From Macrobrachium rosenbergii (lineage: Eukaryota; Arthropoda; Malacostraca; Decapoda; Palaemonidae): 64,000 bases of DNA. The notes below the pieces were generated by a model. The model was not told the DNA's origin. It saw only the letters and a program-made list of their open reading frames with translations, and searched no databases. Location: the NCBI RefSeq assembly GCF_040412425.1, contig NC_089742.1:74742125-74806124 (forward strand), read 5' to 3'. The position numbers and the translations under genes are program-made. Of this stretch, positions 24,529-36,923 are shown piece by piece (the stretch's first letter is position 1; each line of letters begins with the position of its first letter).

Positions 24529-25299
24529 CTGCAATACATAACACTACATTCAGAATTCTCATTATTTAAAACAATGACAAATGTTAGGGGAAAGGCACAT
24601 TTACAAGCATGAACCCTTGAAAGTACACTGAAATTCATTATTATAAAACTGCTTTTAAATATTTTCCTGTCATATTTGTCATACAAAATTACAACTAAAT
24701 TTCAAGTTTTCTAATTACTGTACAATCTCTTGTTTCACTTATATGACACTACTGGAATGGTGATGTATTAACCAAGAATAGTAATCAAATGAAGACAAGA
24801 TCTTTGACATTCTGTTCTGCTGAGCATCATTTAGTACAAGGGACCTTCCCACAGGGTCATATTCATCATTAGCCATTTTGGAAAATAAAATTAGCCACTG
24901 GGGAGGAACTAATCAGGGAACCTGGAAGCAGGGAATTTGCACTAAAATAACAATTTGTATATTGAAAATTAAATTATTTTGCCCACTAAAATATACGACT
25001 CATATTTCACGGATGTGAGAAATGACAGCTTTTCTGTATTCCTACAAACTACACTCAACAGTGATGGTACAGTAATATTAACAGTTTATACAGTAACACA
25101 GATCTTAAGGTCTTGGGTAAATAAAATAGGTTGTTAGTGTACCAGAGGACCCAATGATCATCATCAATTGCATAGTCTTCTCCCTTTATGGGACTATACA
25201 CATTAAATGAGTTTTTGCCACTCTTCTCTGAACTGTGCTCTTTTTGACTGAGCTTCCATAAAGTCAAAGTCTTCGTCTATTCCATTCTGTGATTTCTTG
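24529..25299. other. intron 1 (3' part), AT-rich
   Basis: No gene or repeat terminus was identified. Confidence 0.4.
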
Positions 25300-26340
25300 A
25301 TCTCCACTACTACTTCAACATCAAGTGCTTTCCTCACAAACTGTACCTCACCTCTTCTCATCACATGCCTAAACTAACTCATTTTTGAGATCTCAAGTTT
25401 TATCCAGCACTTTGATACCATGTCTTTCCACCAATTCTTTGTTCATCATAAAATTCTCCAATGTACTCCAGCCCTGAATCTTAATATTTTATAGTCACAC
25501 CATTTTAAAATCACCTTTTCCCTTGTCAGTGCCCATTTTTTTCTGCATACAGTAGTACAAACCCATACGTAACCACTGTTGGTCTTTGCTCTCCCTAAAA
25601 TGGGACATTTTTACTTACCATTACAGTAATCTGACTCTCTCAAAATCATCCACGCTGCAGCTACTCTCTAATTGCTCTCATCCCTTCTCATCACATGTCC
25701 ATAACATCTTAACCTTTGAAATCTCAGTCTTTTTTCCAGGTCATCATACCACAACTTTCCATTAATTCTGCACTTGTAATGTGATCTTCCCTCCTTACTA
25801 CAGCTATGTATCTTGATACTTTCCATACTTTCCAGCTACATATCTTCAAAATCTCCTACATACTGTATTCCTTCTCAGTGGCCACAATCCTGCTGCTTAA
25901 AGTAATATTGGTCTTATGTACTTACTATGTGACTTTTTTCTCACTACTAATGGGACATTGTCTATTTACCAGCTGTCAAGTTGTCTCCCATTTCATCCAT
26001 GCTACAGCTTCTGTCCTACTAGTCTCTTGACTCCTGATTTAAAGTCCAATGTGTCTCTAAGGCAACAGAAATGCTCTATATCTTTTAGGACTTTCCTATC
26101 ACAACAGGGTTTTGAACTCACCTCTTATCCATTTGTTCAACCCAAATACCTTCCTCGCAACAATGTACTTTGTATTTTGCTTCCTTTCTTGTTACCATTA
26201 TATTTGTTTTGCTAAAACTTCTTTTATAATTCTCTCCTCTCTTCTCCCTACACATTCAATTCTTTTCCTTTTTAAACACCTCCACCACCTTTCTTGGATT
26301 CTACAATAAGCACTGGGTCATCTGCATAAAGCAGCTCCAA
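25300..26340 (-). pseudogene. LINE reverse-transcriptase relic (RTE/craniate-LINE style)
   Basis: On the minus strand near 26325-26295 the translation reads LELLYADDPVLIVES, the catalytic Y-A-D-D box with flanks typical of RTE-like LINE reverse transcriptases. Downstream, frames are riddled with stops. A phrase around ttctcatcacatg repeats at 25355 and 25685, suggesting a partial internal duplication of the 3' part. The domain edges are uncertain. It lies in TTLL intron 1 in the same orientation as the gene. Confidence 0.55.
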
Positions 26341-27648
26341 GGGGGGGCCCTTACCTGCACTCCTCTTTACGTACTTTCTTCCTTTCCTATAAACATCAAA
26401 AGTTCAGCACTGATCCTTGATGGACAAAAATTTGTACCTTTAAAGTATTCCAGCACATCTACAGTCTTCACTCTCAGATCTAGCATTTTAGTATAGAAAC
26501 ATCACTAGTTTAATGAGTCTTCCTGGTACCTCTAATGTTGTAAAGTCCACTTAATTATTTGTCTGATACTTTGTTACTACTATTGCAAGAACAACACATA
26601 CGTGATATAATCTCCTCCTCTCAGAATGGTAATATTCCTCATCGTAAAGAAAGAATACTTATAAGAAAAGCTTACTACAAGCAGAGCGCTTAACATGAGA
26701 CATTCACAGTGCTGAAATAAATAAAACCAATATCAACTAAAACAGTTTTCAAGTACAGTATCTATTACTGAGTCATCATTGTTAACAACAGCAATGATTC
26801 TACTTTTATATTCTGCAACCCTCAAAGATTTGATACTTTTCCTTAATCCAACTTTAACCACATACAAAACATCAATGGCCTTTACCCACATACTCTTGGG
26901 AAATCAGTTAGCCTTGGATTACACTGTTTAGTGACTTTACTTCTAATGATAAACTTTAGAATTTTTCCTGCTACTGCTTTTCCTGACTCATAACTTTTCT
27001 TTCTTTCAAAAACAAATCTTTTGCTTTCTTTGCTCACCCTTCTTCATCCTTTTACAATTTCTTTTTTTCTTTCAGACTGGTCTAGAAGAGGGTACAGCAC
27101 TGAAATGCATAACGGTTCTCAAAAATGTCTCTTCAATGAATAATATAATAATGGTATGTGTACAGTATAATAAAGTATAATGGTATGTGTATAATATAGT
27201 ACAGTACAATGGTATAGTGTGTATAATATAATACTGGTATAATTACCAAAACTCTTACCCCTCACAACTAATCGAACAGTTAACAAGTCTGATTAATGTT
27301 CTTACATCACTAACTACTGGAAAAGTTCTCAACAAACTAAAACTTAAGCTCAAGGGTTCTTGTAACTTACAAATGTAAATGATCCACTGATAGAATTCAT
27401 TTATAAGATCCAGTCATGGGACCAAACATATACAGTAAAACAAAAGTAGCAGTAAAAAGAGCGACAGAACAAAAGCCTATGGAAAAGACCTACAGGAGTG
27501 ACAGCGTGCAACTAAAAGTAAACAAAAATAACAATAACACAAGTTAAGACAAATACAGAGGGGGAGGAGGAAATCTGTGAGTTTGACAGAACAAGCTGCA
27601 TGGTAAAAGGTGATTCCATAAAAGGAAGGTCTTGAGGGGTTGTGGTAT
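26341..27648. other. intron 1, no supported gene
   Basis: The stretch is mixed AT-rich sequence. A short degenerate tandem repeat (aatggtatgtgta, then ataat) lies at 27150-27240. Confidence 0.4.
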
Positions 27649-28020
27649 TGTAAAGTCCCCGCTAAGCGGGTTTTCTGCGGTGACGACCCGTTTTCTTTGC
27701 TTCTCCTAGGATCGCCGCTCCTGGAACAATGGGTCACGCAAATTCAGACATACCCACTCAATTAAATTGTTTTGTGTAAATATTTACCTGCTACCAAATT
27801 GTATGTTATGCGTTTCTTTTTATCAGGTATCAGACTGTATTCAACTCTGCTATTGCTCATTTCTGTAACTCAAAGTGTGTTTTTTTATTGTATTTATTAT
27901 CAAATGTTATTGACCTCAGGTCACCCTAGTTCTCATTGTATTCCTCGGCGTGACGTCAGTCCGCCGCTATATAAAGCAGCAGTAACCTTATCCTGCTCAT
28001 TTCTTTCGCACCTCTTAAAG
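27649..28020 (+). repeat. 5' LTR of the CsRn1-like relic
   Basis: It starts TGTAAAGTCCCCGCTAAGCG and is followed directly by the PBS at 28021. The first 250 bp match 28468-28715 with roughly 20 differences by eye. It contains a TATA box and CRE. Confidence 0.8.
27911..27975 (+). promoter_or_regulatory. LTR promoter: ER1 half-site pair, CRE, TATA box
   Basis: TGACCTCAGGTCA at 27911-27923 is an everted pair of AGGTCA half-sites with one base between. TGACGTCA at 27951-27958 is a perfect CRE palindrome. TATATAAA at 27968-27975 follows. The spacing suits a pol II LTR promoter; function is inferred. Confidence 0.5.
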
Positions 28021-28037
28021 TGGTGACCCCGGAGTGG
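28021..28037 (+). other. primer-binding site (tRNA-Trp type)
   Basis: TGGTGACCCCGGAGTGG differs at two of 17 positions from the complement expected for the 3' end of tRNA-Trp. It lies immediately after the LTR. Confidence 0.7.
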
Positions 28038-28252
28038 TTCCCGGAGCCATTAGCGGACTCACAAGGCGACTTAGTCTTGGCTCCAGGAACTACCCACGCC
28101 CCTAGCGGACTAATTACGGCGCTGTAACCAGCGTTCGGGCGTGCTGACTCCCGTCGGCAAATCACCAGCGTCATTTAACGGACTCACACGGCACGCTCCC
28201 AAGTGTGTATTGACGCGAGTATTCCACTCCAATTAAGAGGGCAAGAGCGAGC

Positions 28253-28467
28253 ATGGATGCGGACATCCCCTCCCTCGTTCAGTTAACCGTAAACCTCACG
28301 GATTCAGACGTTTACCTCCCACCCATATCACCCACGCCCCTCTCCGTGCCGAGGCTCTCGCGCTCCTCCACACCGCTGCCCGCACCCCACAAACTGCCCT
28401 GCCCGGCGCCCTGTCCGGCAGGTCGAACAAAAGCCGCCCTCGCCATAAAGCTGCCGGGGGGAGTATT
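28253..28467 (+). pseudogene. gag N-terminal remnant of the CsRn1-like element
   Basis: The frame starts MDADIPSLVQL at the first ATG after the PBS and becomes Pro/Ser-rich (PPISPTPLSVPRLSRSSTP). It runs into the purine tract ccggggggag (28454-28463) and the second LTR, so the remainder of gag and all of pol are deleted. GC content is far above the neighbouring introns. Confidence 0.55.
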
Positions 28468-28715
28468 TGTAAAGTCCTCGCTAAGCGGGTTTTCTGTGGA
28501 GACGACCCGTTTTCTTTGCTTCGCCTAGCATCGCCGCTCCTGGGATAACGGGTCACGCAAATTCAGACATACCCAATCAATTAAATTATTTTATGTAAAT
28601 ATTTACCATCTACCAAATTGTATGTTATGCGTTTCTTTTTCTCAGGTATCAGAATGCATTCAACTCTGCTATTGCTCATTTCTATAACTCAAAAGTGTGT
28701 TGTTTATTGTATTTT
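28468..28715 (+). repeat. 3' LTR of the CsRn1-like relic, truncated
   Basis: It repeats the first 250 bp of 27649-28020, then diverges at about 28716 before the promoter region. Confidence 0.8.
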
Positions 28716-28716
28716 T

Positions 28717-29790
28717 GTCAATGGAGTGGATGGGAACATGCAAGAAGGCCTCCAGCCCGTGGGCCTCAACTCACCACATAATTTACAGTTAGAGTTTTAT
28801 ATCATTAATGTATATATAAGAATATTTATATCCTAAACGAATTTATAATTAAATATCTAGTTTAGATAATGCCCTTCATATACAATATATATTGCTGTTT
28901 TATATATACGATATAAATAGTGTCTCATACTGATATATATATATATTTAAAAATATATATATGAATTTCAGCTGCTTCCACAAAGATCCTATTTATTTTA
29001 TATATTATTTATTATTATATAGAGCCATTATATATATATATATCATATATTATATTTTGGTTTGTATATATCCTTTGCCAGACTATCAGCCATCTCATTC
29101 AAATGAATACCAATATGAGATGGCAATCAGAAACTTGACAAAATATATATTTATATATTATATTACATACACAAGTTATTTACACTTATTTACCAATATA
29201 TATTTATCAATTAAAATTAGAGTTAAGAGCAATTAAGGATATATATATGGCAATCCACGAAAACAAACATATTTTCATCTTGTTTACTGTATTATATAGT
29301 TAATATTTATATATGAATGGTATGTAATTCAGCGGTATTATAGGTAGTTTTATCTTATATTATATTTTGACTGTGTCTCGTCAATATATATATATCATTT
29401 ATATATATATTATATATATATACCACATATTACATCCAACCTTGATACCATTCACTGAACCATCACAGTACATATGTACTATTACCCTTAGGCAATGTAT
29501 TTATTTTAGACAAAATATTTGTTTCCATATATATTATGTGTTGCATATCACTTTTTTACAGTATATAGTTTATAATATATTTACATTTATTTTGTAATAT
29601 TATATACGGCTTCATTGGAACTACTACTTGTAATTTTACACAGAATCTTATAATATCATATATCATCAGTATATTATACATATTTTCTTAAAATAACTGT
29701 TGAATTTAACATGACAACTTCTATTGCCTGAATAACTGTCAGCACTCTTTATAGGTTCTTTTCCCCTTCTAATCATACGAAGAGCAGCCA
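28717..29790. other. very AT-rich intron 1 sequence
   Basis: The stretch is dominated by TA/AT-alternating tracts (tatatatata). Open frames rich in Ile/Tyr here are compositional. Confidence 0.6.
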
Positions 29791-31720
29791 TAGCCGCTAC
29801 CTCTTGTACTTGATCAACACACTATAGATTCAATTCCAGCCTCATGATTTCAATCCTAGTACTTATGGAACAACCCAAAAATAACTCATTGCTTTATTCT
29901 GAATTATTTCCAGTGGTCTCAACTCTGTGTTCAATAATTTATATAGCACAGGTGATGCATAGTCAATAACTGAACGCACCGTACTGATGTACATCATTCT
30001 TAAAACAGGAATACCAGCACCATTACCTTTGTTTGCCAACACTGCAAAGGTCCTCATTCGAGCTAGACAGACATTTTCAATATATTAATTTAATTCGAGC
30101 TTTGTTAAATCCAGTGTACATACCCAGATACTTATAATATTTAGTTTCTCCAAAGTTTTACCATTTATAGTAACTGTATTACTATTAGCCATCTTGATTG
30201 AAATTTGCTCTTTTGTTCATTTATCACCAAGCCCATGTGCATGCACAAATTCTGTAATTCTGCCATAGCCCTATTAAATGATTTCACTGACACACTGTAT
30301 CAGAATATCATCAGCATAAATAATAACCTCCAGTACCAGCAGGGAAATTATGCCTTGCATTTTTATCCATTAAAACATTAAAGGGTAGGACTAAGAACAC
30401 CATATATGAGGAATACCGCAACTCCATCAACATTTCCTCGGACTCATATCCTTGAAAACCAAACTTTTGCTCTTCTTTCAGTTAAGTAACCCTAATCCAC
30501 CTCAGTAAAAATCCCTGGCACTTTGTTAACGAGCTCTTCAAGAATCACATCACTGCAAGCCCTGTCAAAAGCTCCTTTCAAGTCAACAAATACTCTGCAT
30601 TTAACATTAGCATTACTTAAGGCTTTAATAACGCAATTATAAAGTACTCTTATATTTTATGAAACCAAACATATTGACGATAATTGGTCACCAATCATAG
30701 TATATCTATTTAATACAAGACTCTCCATTAATTTACACAACAAGATGTAATAAATAGGCCTATATTCTCCGTTGCTCTTTCAAAATAGGTACAACAAGAG
30801 CTATCTTCCATTTATATAGCAGCCTGCCATTTTATATGAAAGATTAATTAGATCTAACAAAGGACTATCCTCCATCATAATTAAACAGTTTACAACATCA
30901 TGCGTTATCCCATCCGCACCTGGCGCGGTAGATTAACCTTTCTTCATACAAAAACAATTCGTCTTTTGTAAATGGCAAGCAAGTCTCACAGTTGATCGCC
31001 TCTTGTAACGCCAATGAGTTGTATTTTGTTTATGGCGCCTATTACGTAAGCAGGCCTGAACATTGTTTCAGACCACTGATACTTGCGGCTTCCGATACAA
31101 TTTCCTAATCAATTCGTTCACTTTACCATTCGGATCGTGATGAGCTACGGTTTCTCTTCCTTTTCTTTCTAACTTTATTGACTAAATTATATATAGACCC
31201 AATCTCTTTATAAAGAAATTTCTTCCAATATTGACTTCTGACCTTCCTTCTTACCTCTGCAGTCCCGTCTGCCATCTGCATCATGGTTTCTCTACTCGAT
31301 CATCATTTTGGATTCTTACTCCAATTACTTTGAGCTTTTATGAAGCAATTTATTCCAACCCCGAACTATTTTGTCATTTGAATACACAGTCTTTTATATG
31401 ACGGGGAAGCCATTCTATTTTAGGAATATTTAAAATACTATCAATGACAGTGAGCAAATCTTCATAGAATATGTTTCATCGTTTTGATGACCATTAACAT
31501 CCTTATAATGTCTGTACCACTCACCAACTTTATTCATAAATTCTAATTTTTTATCATGTTTTAAATGATAGCACTTCATTTTACTGACAAACATCTTGTT
31601 TATACTTAAAGATACTTCTATAGCAAAATGATCACTAACGAGCTCACTAACAATTACTGAATCAGCTGTACATTCAAAACATATTAAAAGTACTGTATAA
31701 TCAATTTATACGTCTATATA
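29791..31720 (-). pseudogene. Jockey/I-type LINE ORF2 relic (endonuclease end and RT)
   Basis: Reading right to left: a block around 31640-31470 (SLSINKMFVSKMKCYHLKHD, then EFMNKVGEWYRHY) resembles the end of an APE-type endonuclease and its linker. RT motif A reads VFVDLKGAFDRAC near 30590-30550. The C-terminal thumb at 30057-29863 reads GIPVLRMMYISTVRSVIDYA and ELRPLEIIQNKAM, typical of Jockey-like LINE ORF2. Many stops and shifts interrupt it. It lies in TTLL intron 1. Confidence 0.75.
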
Positions 31721-33899
31721 CGTGCGTTGGCATATATAATCTCATTATATATATCTATCAGCTGAAATGAAAATTTTTGTATAGGCTGCCAAAATTCCTT
31801 GATTTTCATTGACAGCCATTTCATTTATATATGATTTCTTCATATGACTAATATTATAGACATTCACATAAAGAAAAATAATATATGTGTTACTAACTAA
31901 TTTATAATTTACAGTAAATTTATAGAACAATTGGGGATAAATAAATAAAAATATACATCTTAATATATTTACTCTCAGAAATAAAATATATGGATATCCA
32001 GTTTAAATATATAGAAAACACGAAAAAGAAAAAAATCATGCAGCTACCTTTTTCTCTCACATATAACTATTATAATTTTTTTTTGTGGGGGTGGTAATAT
32101 GAAACCTATACAGATTTCTATACTTACACTATATGGAATATAGCTGAAATTACTCAAAATATTTGTAAATTAGAAAATAATATATATTAGGAAAAGACTT
32201 TAGATTAAGAAATGAGATAATTTAAATATATAATCTTTCTGATTCATGATACAAACATAATAGATTCTGAATAGTGTATACTACAGAATATTTCTCAGAT
32301 TTTAGCAGGAGTAACCATATATAATTACTGTAAACTGATGATCTGATTGGAGGAGGAGGAGGATATATAAAAGATAGTAGGACCAGATTTAAAATAAAAC
32401 TATCATAGCCATCAATAATCATAATGGTGACAAACTTTGACAGAATTTTCCTTCATTAGCTGAAGTGTGGCTATATTTGGGGATTAGACATAGAGTAAAA
32501 ATTCCCCCATCCTTCATCTTGAAAAATACATTATTCTTAATTTCATTCTGGCTAACATTTGGCTTAATGTTTACAATAGCTTTGGAACAACTGGAAGGGT
32601 ATTTTTTTTAAATTTTGTCAGTGCATTTAGTTTTAGTTATTAGTCCTATCTGACTACTTGTTGCCAATCAGTGAGCTAGGATTGTGTGATTATTTTTATT
32701 AGTTGTAAAATGGGTGATTCTCTCGCCATGCTTAGAATAGGGTTGCATGTCATTTAACAATTTACAGGTGAAGCTGCAGGCTAGCTAGACTCTGTGCTAC
32801 AATCAGAGTGATTAAAGTAAAAAATTGAAGGATAGGAGCATAGCCCTTCAGTTACCTTAGCACAGGAAATATATTTCTAGTGAGCCAGATTTCAGCGGGT
32901 TAAAAACCAGTTAGGGCTTATCATAATTTGAGAACCATGTGGGGTTCTTTGTTTATGCATGTGTTAGTATTCCCAACAACACCTTTTCAGAATTAACGTA
33001 AATAACACTGGCCTTCTTTAAACCATATGCTCAATTAAGAAAGAATTTCATATATCTTTGAGGATCCAGTCTTAGCTTCGCTTAGATATTTATTAATCTC
33101 CCACAGTGCTTCGTGGAGAGCACATTCTATAAAGAAACAGACCCATGTGGAATCATTTTCGGATTCTTTTAATCCGTGCTGGGTAATTTGCGCCAGATTC
33201 TAGCTGATCGGGCTTGGTGAAGGGAAGAGTCAGAGCTAGTGTTTGAACTGAAGAGAAGGCTGGTGCTAAGTCCTGCCCATAACATATCGCATTTACCATT
33301 CACCTGCCTCAAGCTCCACTTCCGACACCTGATCACACTCTCACTTCCTACCTAGCATGACTCTCATCAACCATATCCAAACTTATTTTTTAGAACACTG
33401 CAGTTAAATTTACAGCCTTTCTTAGACTTATTATTTAGTGATCTACCAAATGCAATTAATTCCTAAATCTGTCCATGCATCCATTCACATAGAAGAATAG
33501 TCATGGATCTCATTTAACACGCAAATAAAAAGGTGAGTTTTGCTCGTTCATTCGCCCAACAAGAATGCATTTGTTTGTGAGTATGTGTGTTTTGTTGTGA
33601 CGCGCTTTGTACCGCACACTGCAGCTCCCTCATTCCACAAGATTTCTTTACCTTGTAATAAATCTTAGCATGTGACTGTGATTGCTGAGTCGAGTTATTC
33701 TTTATTTCTCATATCACTTGTAACTTTTCAAGTCATTTAATCACTGTAACTGTCAAGGGAACCTTTCATTTTAAACCTTTAACCATTTTTTATTTTGAGA
33801 GGAACATCTTTCACTATTATTTTTTCCCTGTTGCCTTGATGTAAGACGTAACATCTGCTTAATACCAGTAAGGAGAATGAGGACCTTACTTCAGGTATA
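31721..33899. other. intron 1, no supported gene
   Basis: AT-rich to about 32700, then of more mixed composition. No domain or repeat terminus was recognised. Confidence 0.4.
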
Positions 33900-34187
33900 C
33901 AGGCAGTCCCCAGTTATCAGCGATCTGGTTTTACGGCGCTTGTCTAGCGACAATAATAACCGGATTTTCAGCAATGATAACTGGATTTTCAGCGCCGATA
34001 TATATTATTGGCAGCGATAACCAAAGATTGGCGCCGATACCCACCTAACAGACGCTGATCCACGCTTATCGGCGCTGATATCAGCTTCGGTAAGAGCTGA
34101 TATTCGTCAATTTCCGTTTATCAGCAATTTTCCATTATTGTTATGCCACTGGGAATGGAACCCCCACTGATAACTGTGGACCACCTG
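33900..34187 (+). mobile_element. TA-flanked MITE, palindromic-module subfamily (copy 2)
   Basis: It runs from CAGGCAGTCCCCAGTTATCA to a degraded right end (ggaccacctg), flanked by TA. The subterminal landmark ggttttacggcgcttgtctagc defines plus orientation. The interior has repeated gcgccgata/gataacc modules. Confidence 0.85.
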
Positions 34188-34529
34188 TACCTGCTAAAAA
34201 TACTTTGCTACTTAGCACATAATTTAATAGTCAAATAAGAAGTTTTTGAATTTTCCATTACTTGTATCTTCTGAGGGAATCTTTCCTTTACGTCACCCAA
34301 CTTTTGCTCTCGAGGGGATTAATATTAACTATTTAGGCATTGCTATTAAGACATAGGATTTTAGTATTAATTATTTAGGCATTGCTGTTAAGACATAGTC
34401 TTACCTCACAACCCCAGAGAAGCCTTTCAATTTAATTATCAAAACTTGTTTAGCCTAAAGCGAGTCCTATACCAGGTTCAAATCACGTATTGCAACCAAT
34501 CATTCTTTAAACCAAAACTGCGCATACTA
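34188..34529. other. intron 1 spacer between two MITEs
   Basis: It contains a 40-bp tandem duplication at about 34322-34401 (attatttaggcattgctgtt and a near-identical copy). Confidence 0.6.
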
Positions 34530-34801
34530 CAGGCAGTCCCCAGTTATCGGAGGGGGTTTCGTTCCCGACAGTGTGACGATAACTGAAAATCAGCGGTAAC
34601 CAAAAATCGCCGATAACAGCACCGATCCCTAATTATTGGCTCTGATATCTGGTTATCAGTGCCAAAAACTGGGGGGATCAGCACCGATAACCAGAGATCT
34701 GCACATATCAGTGCCGAAAATCCTGTTTTTGTTGTCACTAGTCACGAGCCGTAAAACCGGATCGCCAGTAACCAAGGCAGCCGATAACCGGAGACTGCCT
34801 C
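34530..34801 (-). mobile_element. TA-flanked MITE (copy 3)
   Basis: It starts CAGGCAGTCCCCAGTTATCG and ends ...GGAGACTGCCTc with TA on both sides. The landmark gagccgtaaaaccggatcgcc near the right end puts it in minus orientation. Confidence 0.85.
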
Positions 34802-35265
34802 TATTGCGTCATTGCACACCACTGTCCCATATGCATAAGTTATCTTCTGAATAGTATGAGTAATAATTTTCTTCTGTGATTACTAAACCCAAAGTAATAT
34901 TCTCACTTTATACTGAAGCCACAAGCCACACTGATTCTGATAAGGAAACAGACTTCTGCTTTGTCCCTAGCATAAATTTATTGAAAAAAGTTCCTGGTCT
35001 TACATAGCCCCCAAAAGCAGCTGAAGACCAACTCAAATCCATTCTAGAGCATCCTCTAAAAGGTCTAGATAATTTTTCAAAGACAGTCAATAGGTCTATA
35101 CTGAATTGTAAACCGTACCAGTGATATTTACTCTTACCTCATATCAGTTCAGAATCTTCTTCCTTCAGTTACCGGACAATGGTTTCTAGTTAAATTACTT
35201 CAGTTTGAAAAGGTCCACTTTATACCTCAAAGGCAAATTAAAGCTGATGGAAAACACGACTGTTA
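34802..35265. other. intron 1, nothing identified
   Basis: No frame or repeat end was recognised. Confidence 0.4.
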
Positions 35266-35638
35266 GCTTTTTGTTTGAATACATTTGAAAATTACATTAA
35301 AAATAAGATTTCATAAAGGAAAGCCAAAATACAGTCAGCAAGGAAAGTTAGGATACATTTTGTTTAAATCTTCGGACATATATTGCTCAATAATGCAACA
35401 TCTGGCACCTTTAGAAAGGGGAGGAGCTTCAGTCTTATTGTGTTTGTTTTTTGCTTTTTGTTTGAATACATTTGAAATTACATTAAAAATAAGATTTCAT
35501 AAAGGAAAGCCAAAATACAGTCAGCAAGGAAAGTTAGGATACAGTTTGTTTAAATCTTCGGACATATATTGCTCAATCATGCAACATCTGGCACCTTTAG
35601 AAAGGGGAGGAGCTTCAGTCTTATTGTGTTTGTTTTTT
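35266..35638 (+). repeat. recent tandem duplication, 187 bp x 2
   Basis: Unit 1 is 35266-35452 and unit 2 is 35453-35638, both starting gctttttgtttgaatac. They differ by one A-run length change and two substitutions. The 119-codon open frame across both units is a by-product. It lies in TTLL intron 1. Confidence 0.95.
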
Positions 35639-35937
35639 GCTTGACCTCCTATAACTTTCAATCATATTCTACGATCCTGAAATCACTGATGCTTAAATGC
35701 AGTAGTAAGCTTTACAGTATTCGTTCCAGTTGTAATTTGCAGCGACAGTTCTGAGCAAAATAAACATTTTTCGACATAACCTACCAAGTAACCTTACACA
35801 AATGAATTTATAGCACCACAATGAACGGAGTGCTTGCATAATCGGAAACGCAATCTTCCATAACGAAATCAAGAGTTAAATTTGAGCAATGTCCAACAAA
35901 AAAACATGGGGAACAATGAAGGAACGAATGCATTGTT

Positions 35938-36011
<74 letters not shown>

Positions 36012-36923
36012 TGCTGTTGTGTAAGCCTAGGCCTATATGTAGAGCTACTCATTTAATTATTTTTTTCCTTTTAGAGATTGAGTGGTACTATATTTGTATA
36101 GCAAGTTTTAGCAATGGAGAGACAGAGAGAGAGAGAGAAACTATGGCAACGTCATGACACATCCAGTTACTTGTGTTTTCCAGCCGAAGTTCTCGCGCTG
36201 CTCCTCACATCATAGAGAACCCTCTTGCGGATTTAAATAGATTTGGTCAACCTACCCTAGCTGTCACAACATTTACTGCCATTAATTCCAGTTGACTTTT
36301 AACACCGTGAAATACAAATATGTGTAAAAATTAAAGAAATTATCATTACCTCGTATGATGATGCAATAATAATCCTGTTCATAACGGAAAATGAGTGAAT
36401 ATTGCTGTTCTGATAAACAGTACTACACCGAGATATCCACACACTATCTTTTAGATCTCTATGAACGAAGTCATCTGAAAATTCAGATTACTTCGGACAT
36501 GCATGGTGTTTTTAAGTATCTGAACGTTTTTGTTTTGCAGATTTAACATATATGATATAATTTGCATTGTATTTTCATATTCTAGAGTAAACTTACTGAG
36601 ATTATGTGTTTTCTGTAAGAAAAAAATTAAAATTCGATGAACGAAATCTAATGAAAACTGTATCCTCACTTTCCTTGCCAAGTGTACAATCAGTGAAAAC
36701 CAACAGTTCTGACAAAGTAAAGATAATATGACAGACAGGAGATACAGTGTATCTTAAGAAATGACATTAAAATCTGTTGCACCTCTGCTACAGTATGCAG
36801 TAATGCCAAATATTAATAATTAAACTAATAAAAACAACTTTAACACCAGCAGAATACAATATATAGTAGTTTTGTAAATAGAATACAAAGAATCGAGTGA
36901 AAAAAATACTTTAAACTATTTAC
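35639..36923. other. intron 1 (5' part)
   Basis: It holds the GA array at 35943-36009 and a shorter GA run at 36118-36138. Nothing else was recognised. Confidence 0.5.
35943..36009 (+). repeat. (GA)n microsatellite
   Basis: This is an uninterrupted GA run of about 67 bp. Confidence 0.97.

Larger units (their letters stand above)
27649..28716 (+). mobile_element. deleted LTR retrotransposon, CsRn1/Ty3-like
   Basis: Two direct copies of a sequence starting TGTAAAGTCC flank a short interior that begins with a primer-binding site matching tRNA-Trp and ends in a purine tract. The interior has a gag start but no pol. The second LTR is truncated at about 28716. Order: LTR, PBS, gag start, PPT, LTR. 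It is antisense to TTLL in intron 1. The tRNA-Trp primer is typical of the CsRn1 group of Ty3/gypsy elements (family knowledge). Confidence 0.75.

Noticed and set aside
24529..24562. Met at 24562 as a start codon of the TTL domain
   Set aside because: An acceptor at 24529 with matching phase and a membrane-anchor exon upstream fit better; the leading residues would be intronic.
28961..29597. Ile/Tyr-rich open frames
   Set aside because: They are compositional products of TA-alternating DNA.
35285..35644. 119-codon frame with an internal repeat
   Set aside because: It arises from the 187-bp tandem duplication; there is no family similarity and the region is intronic.
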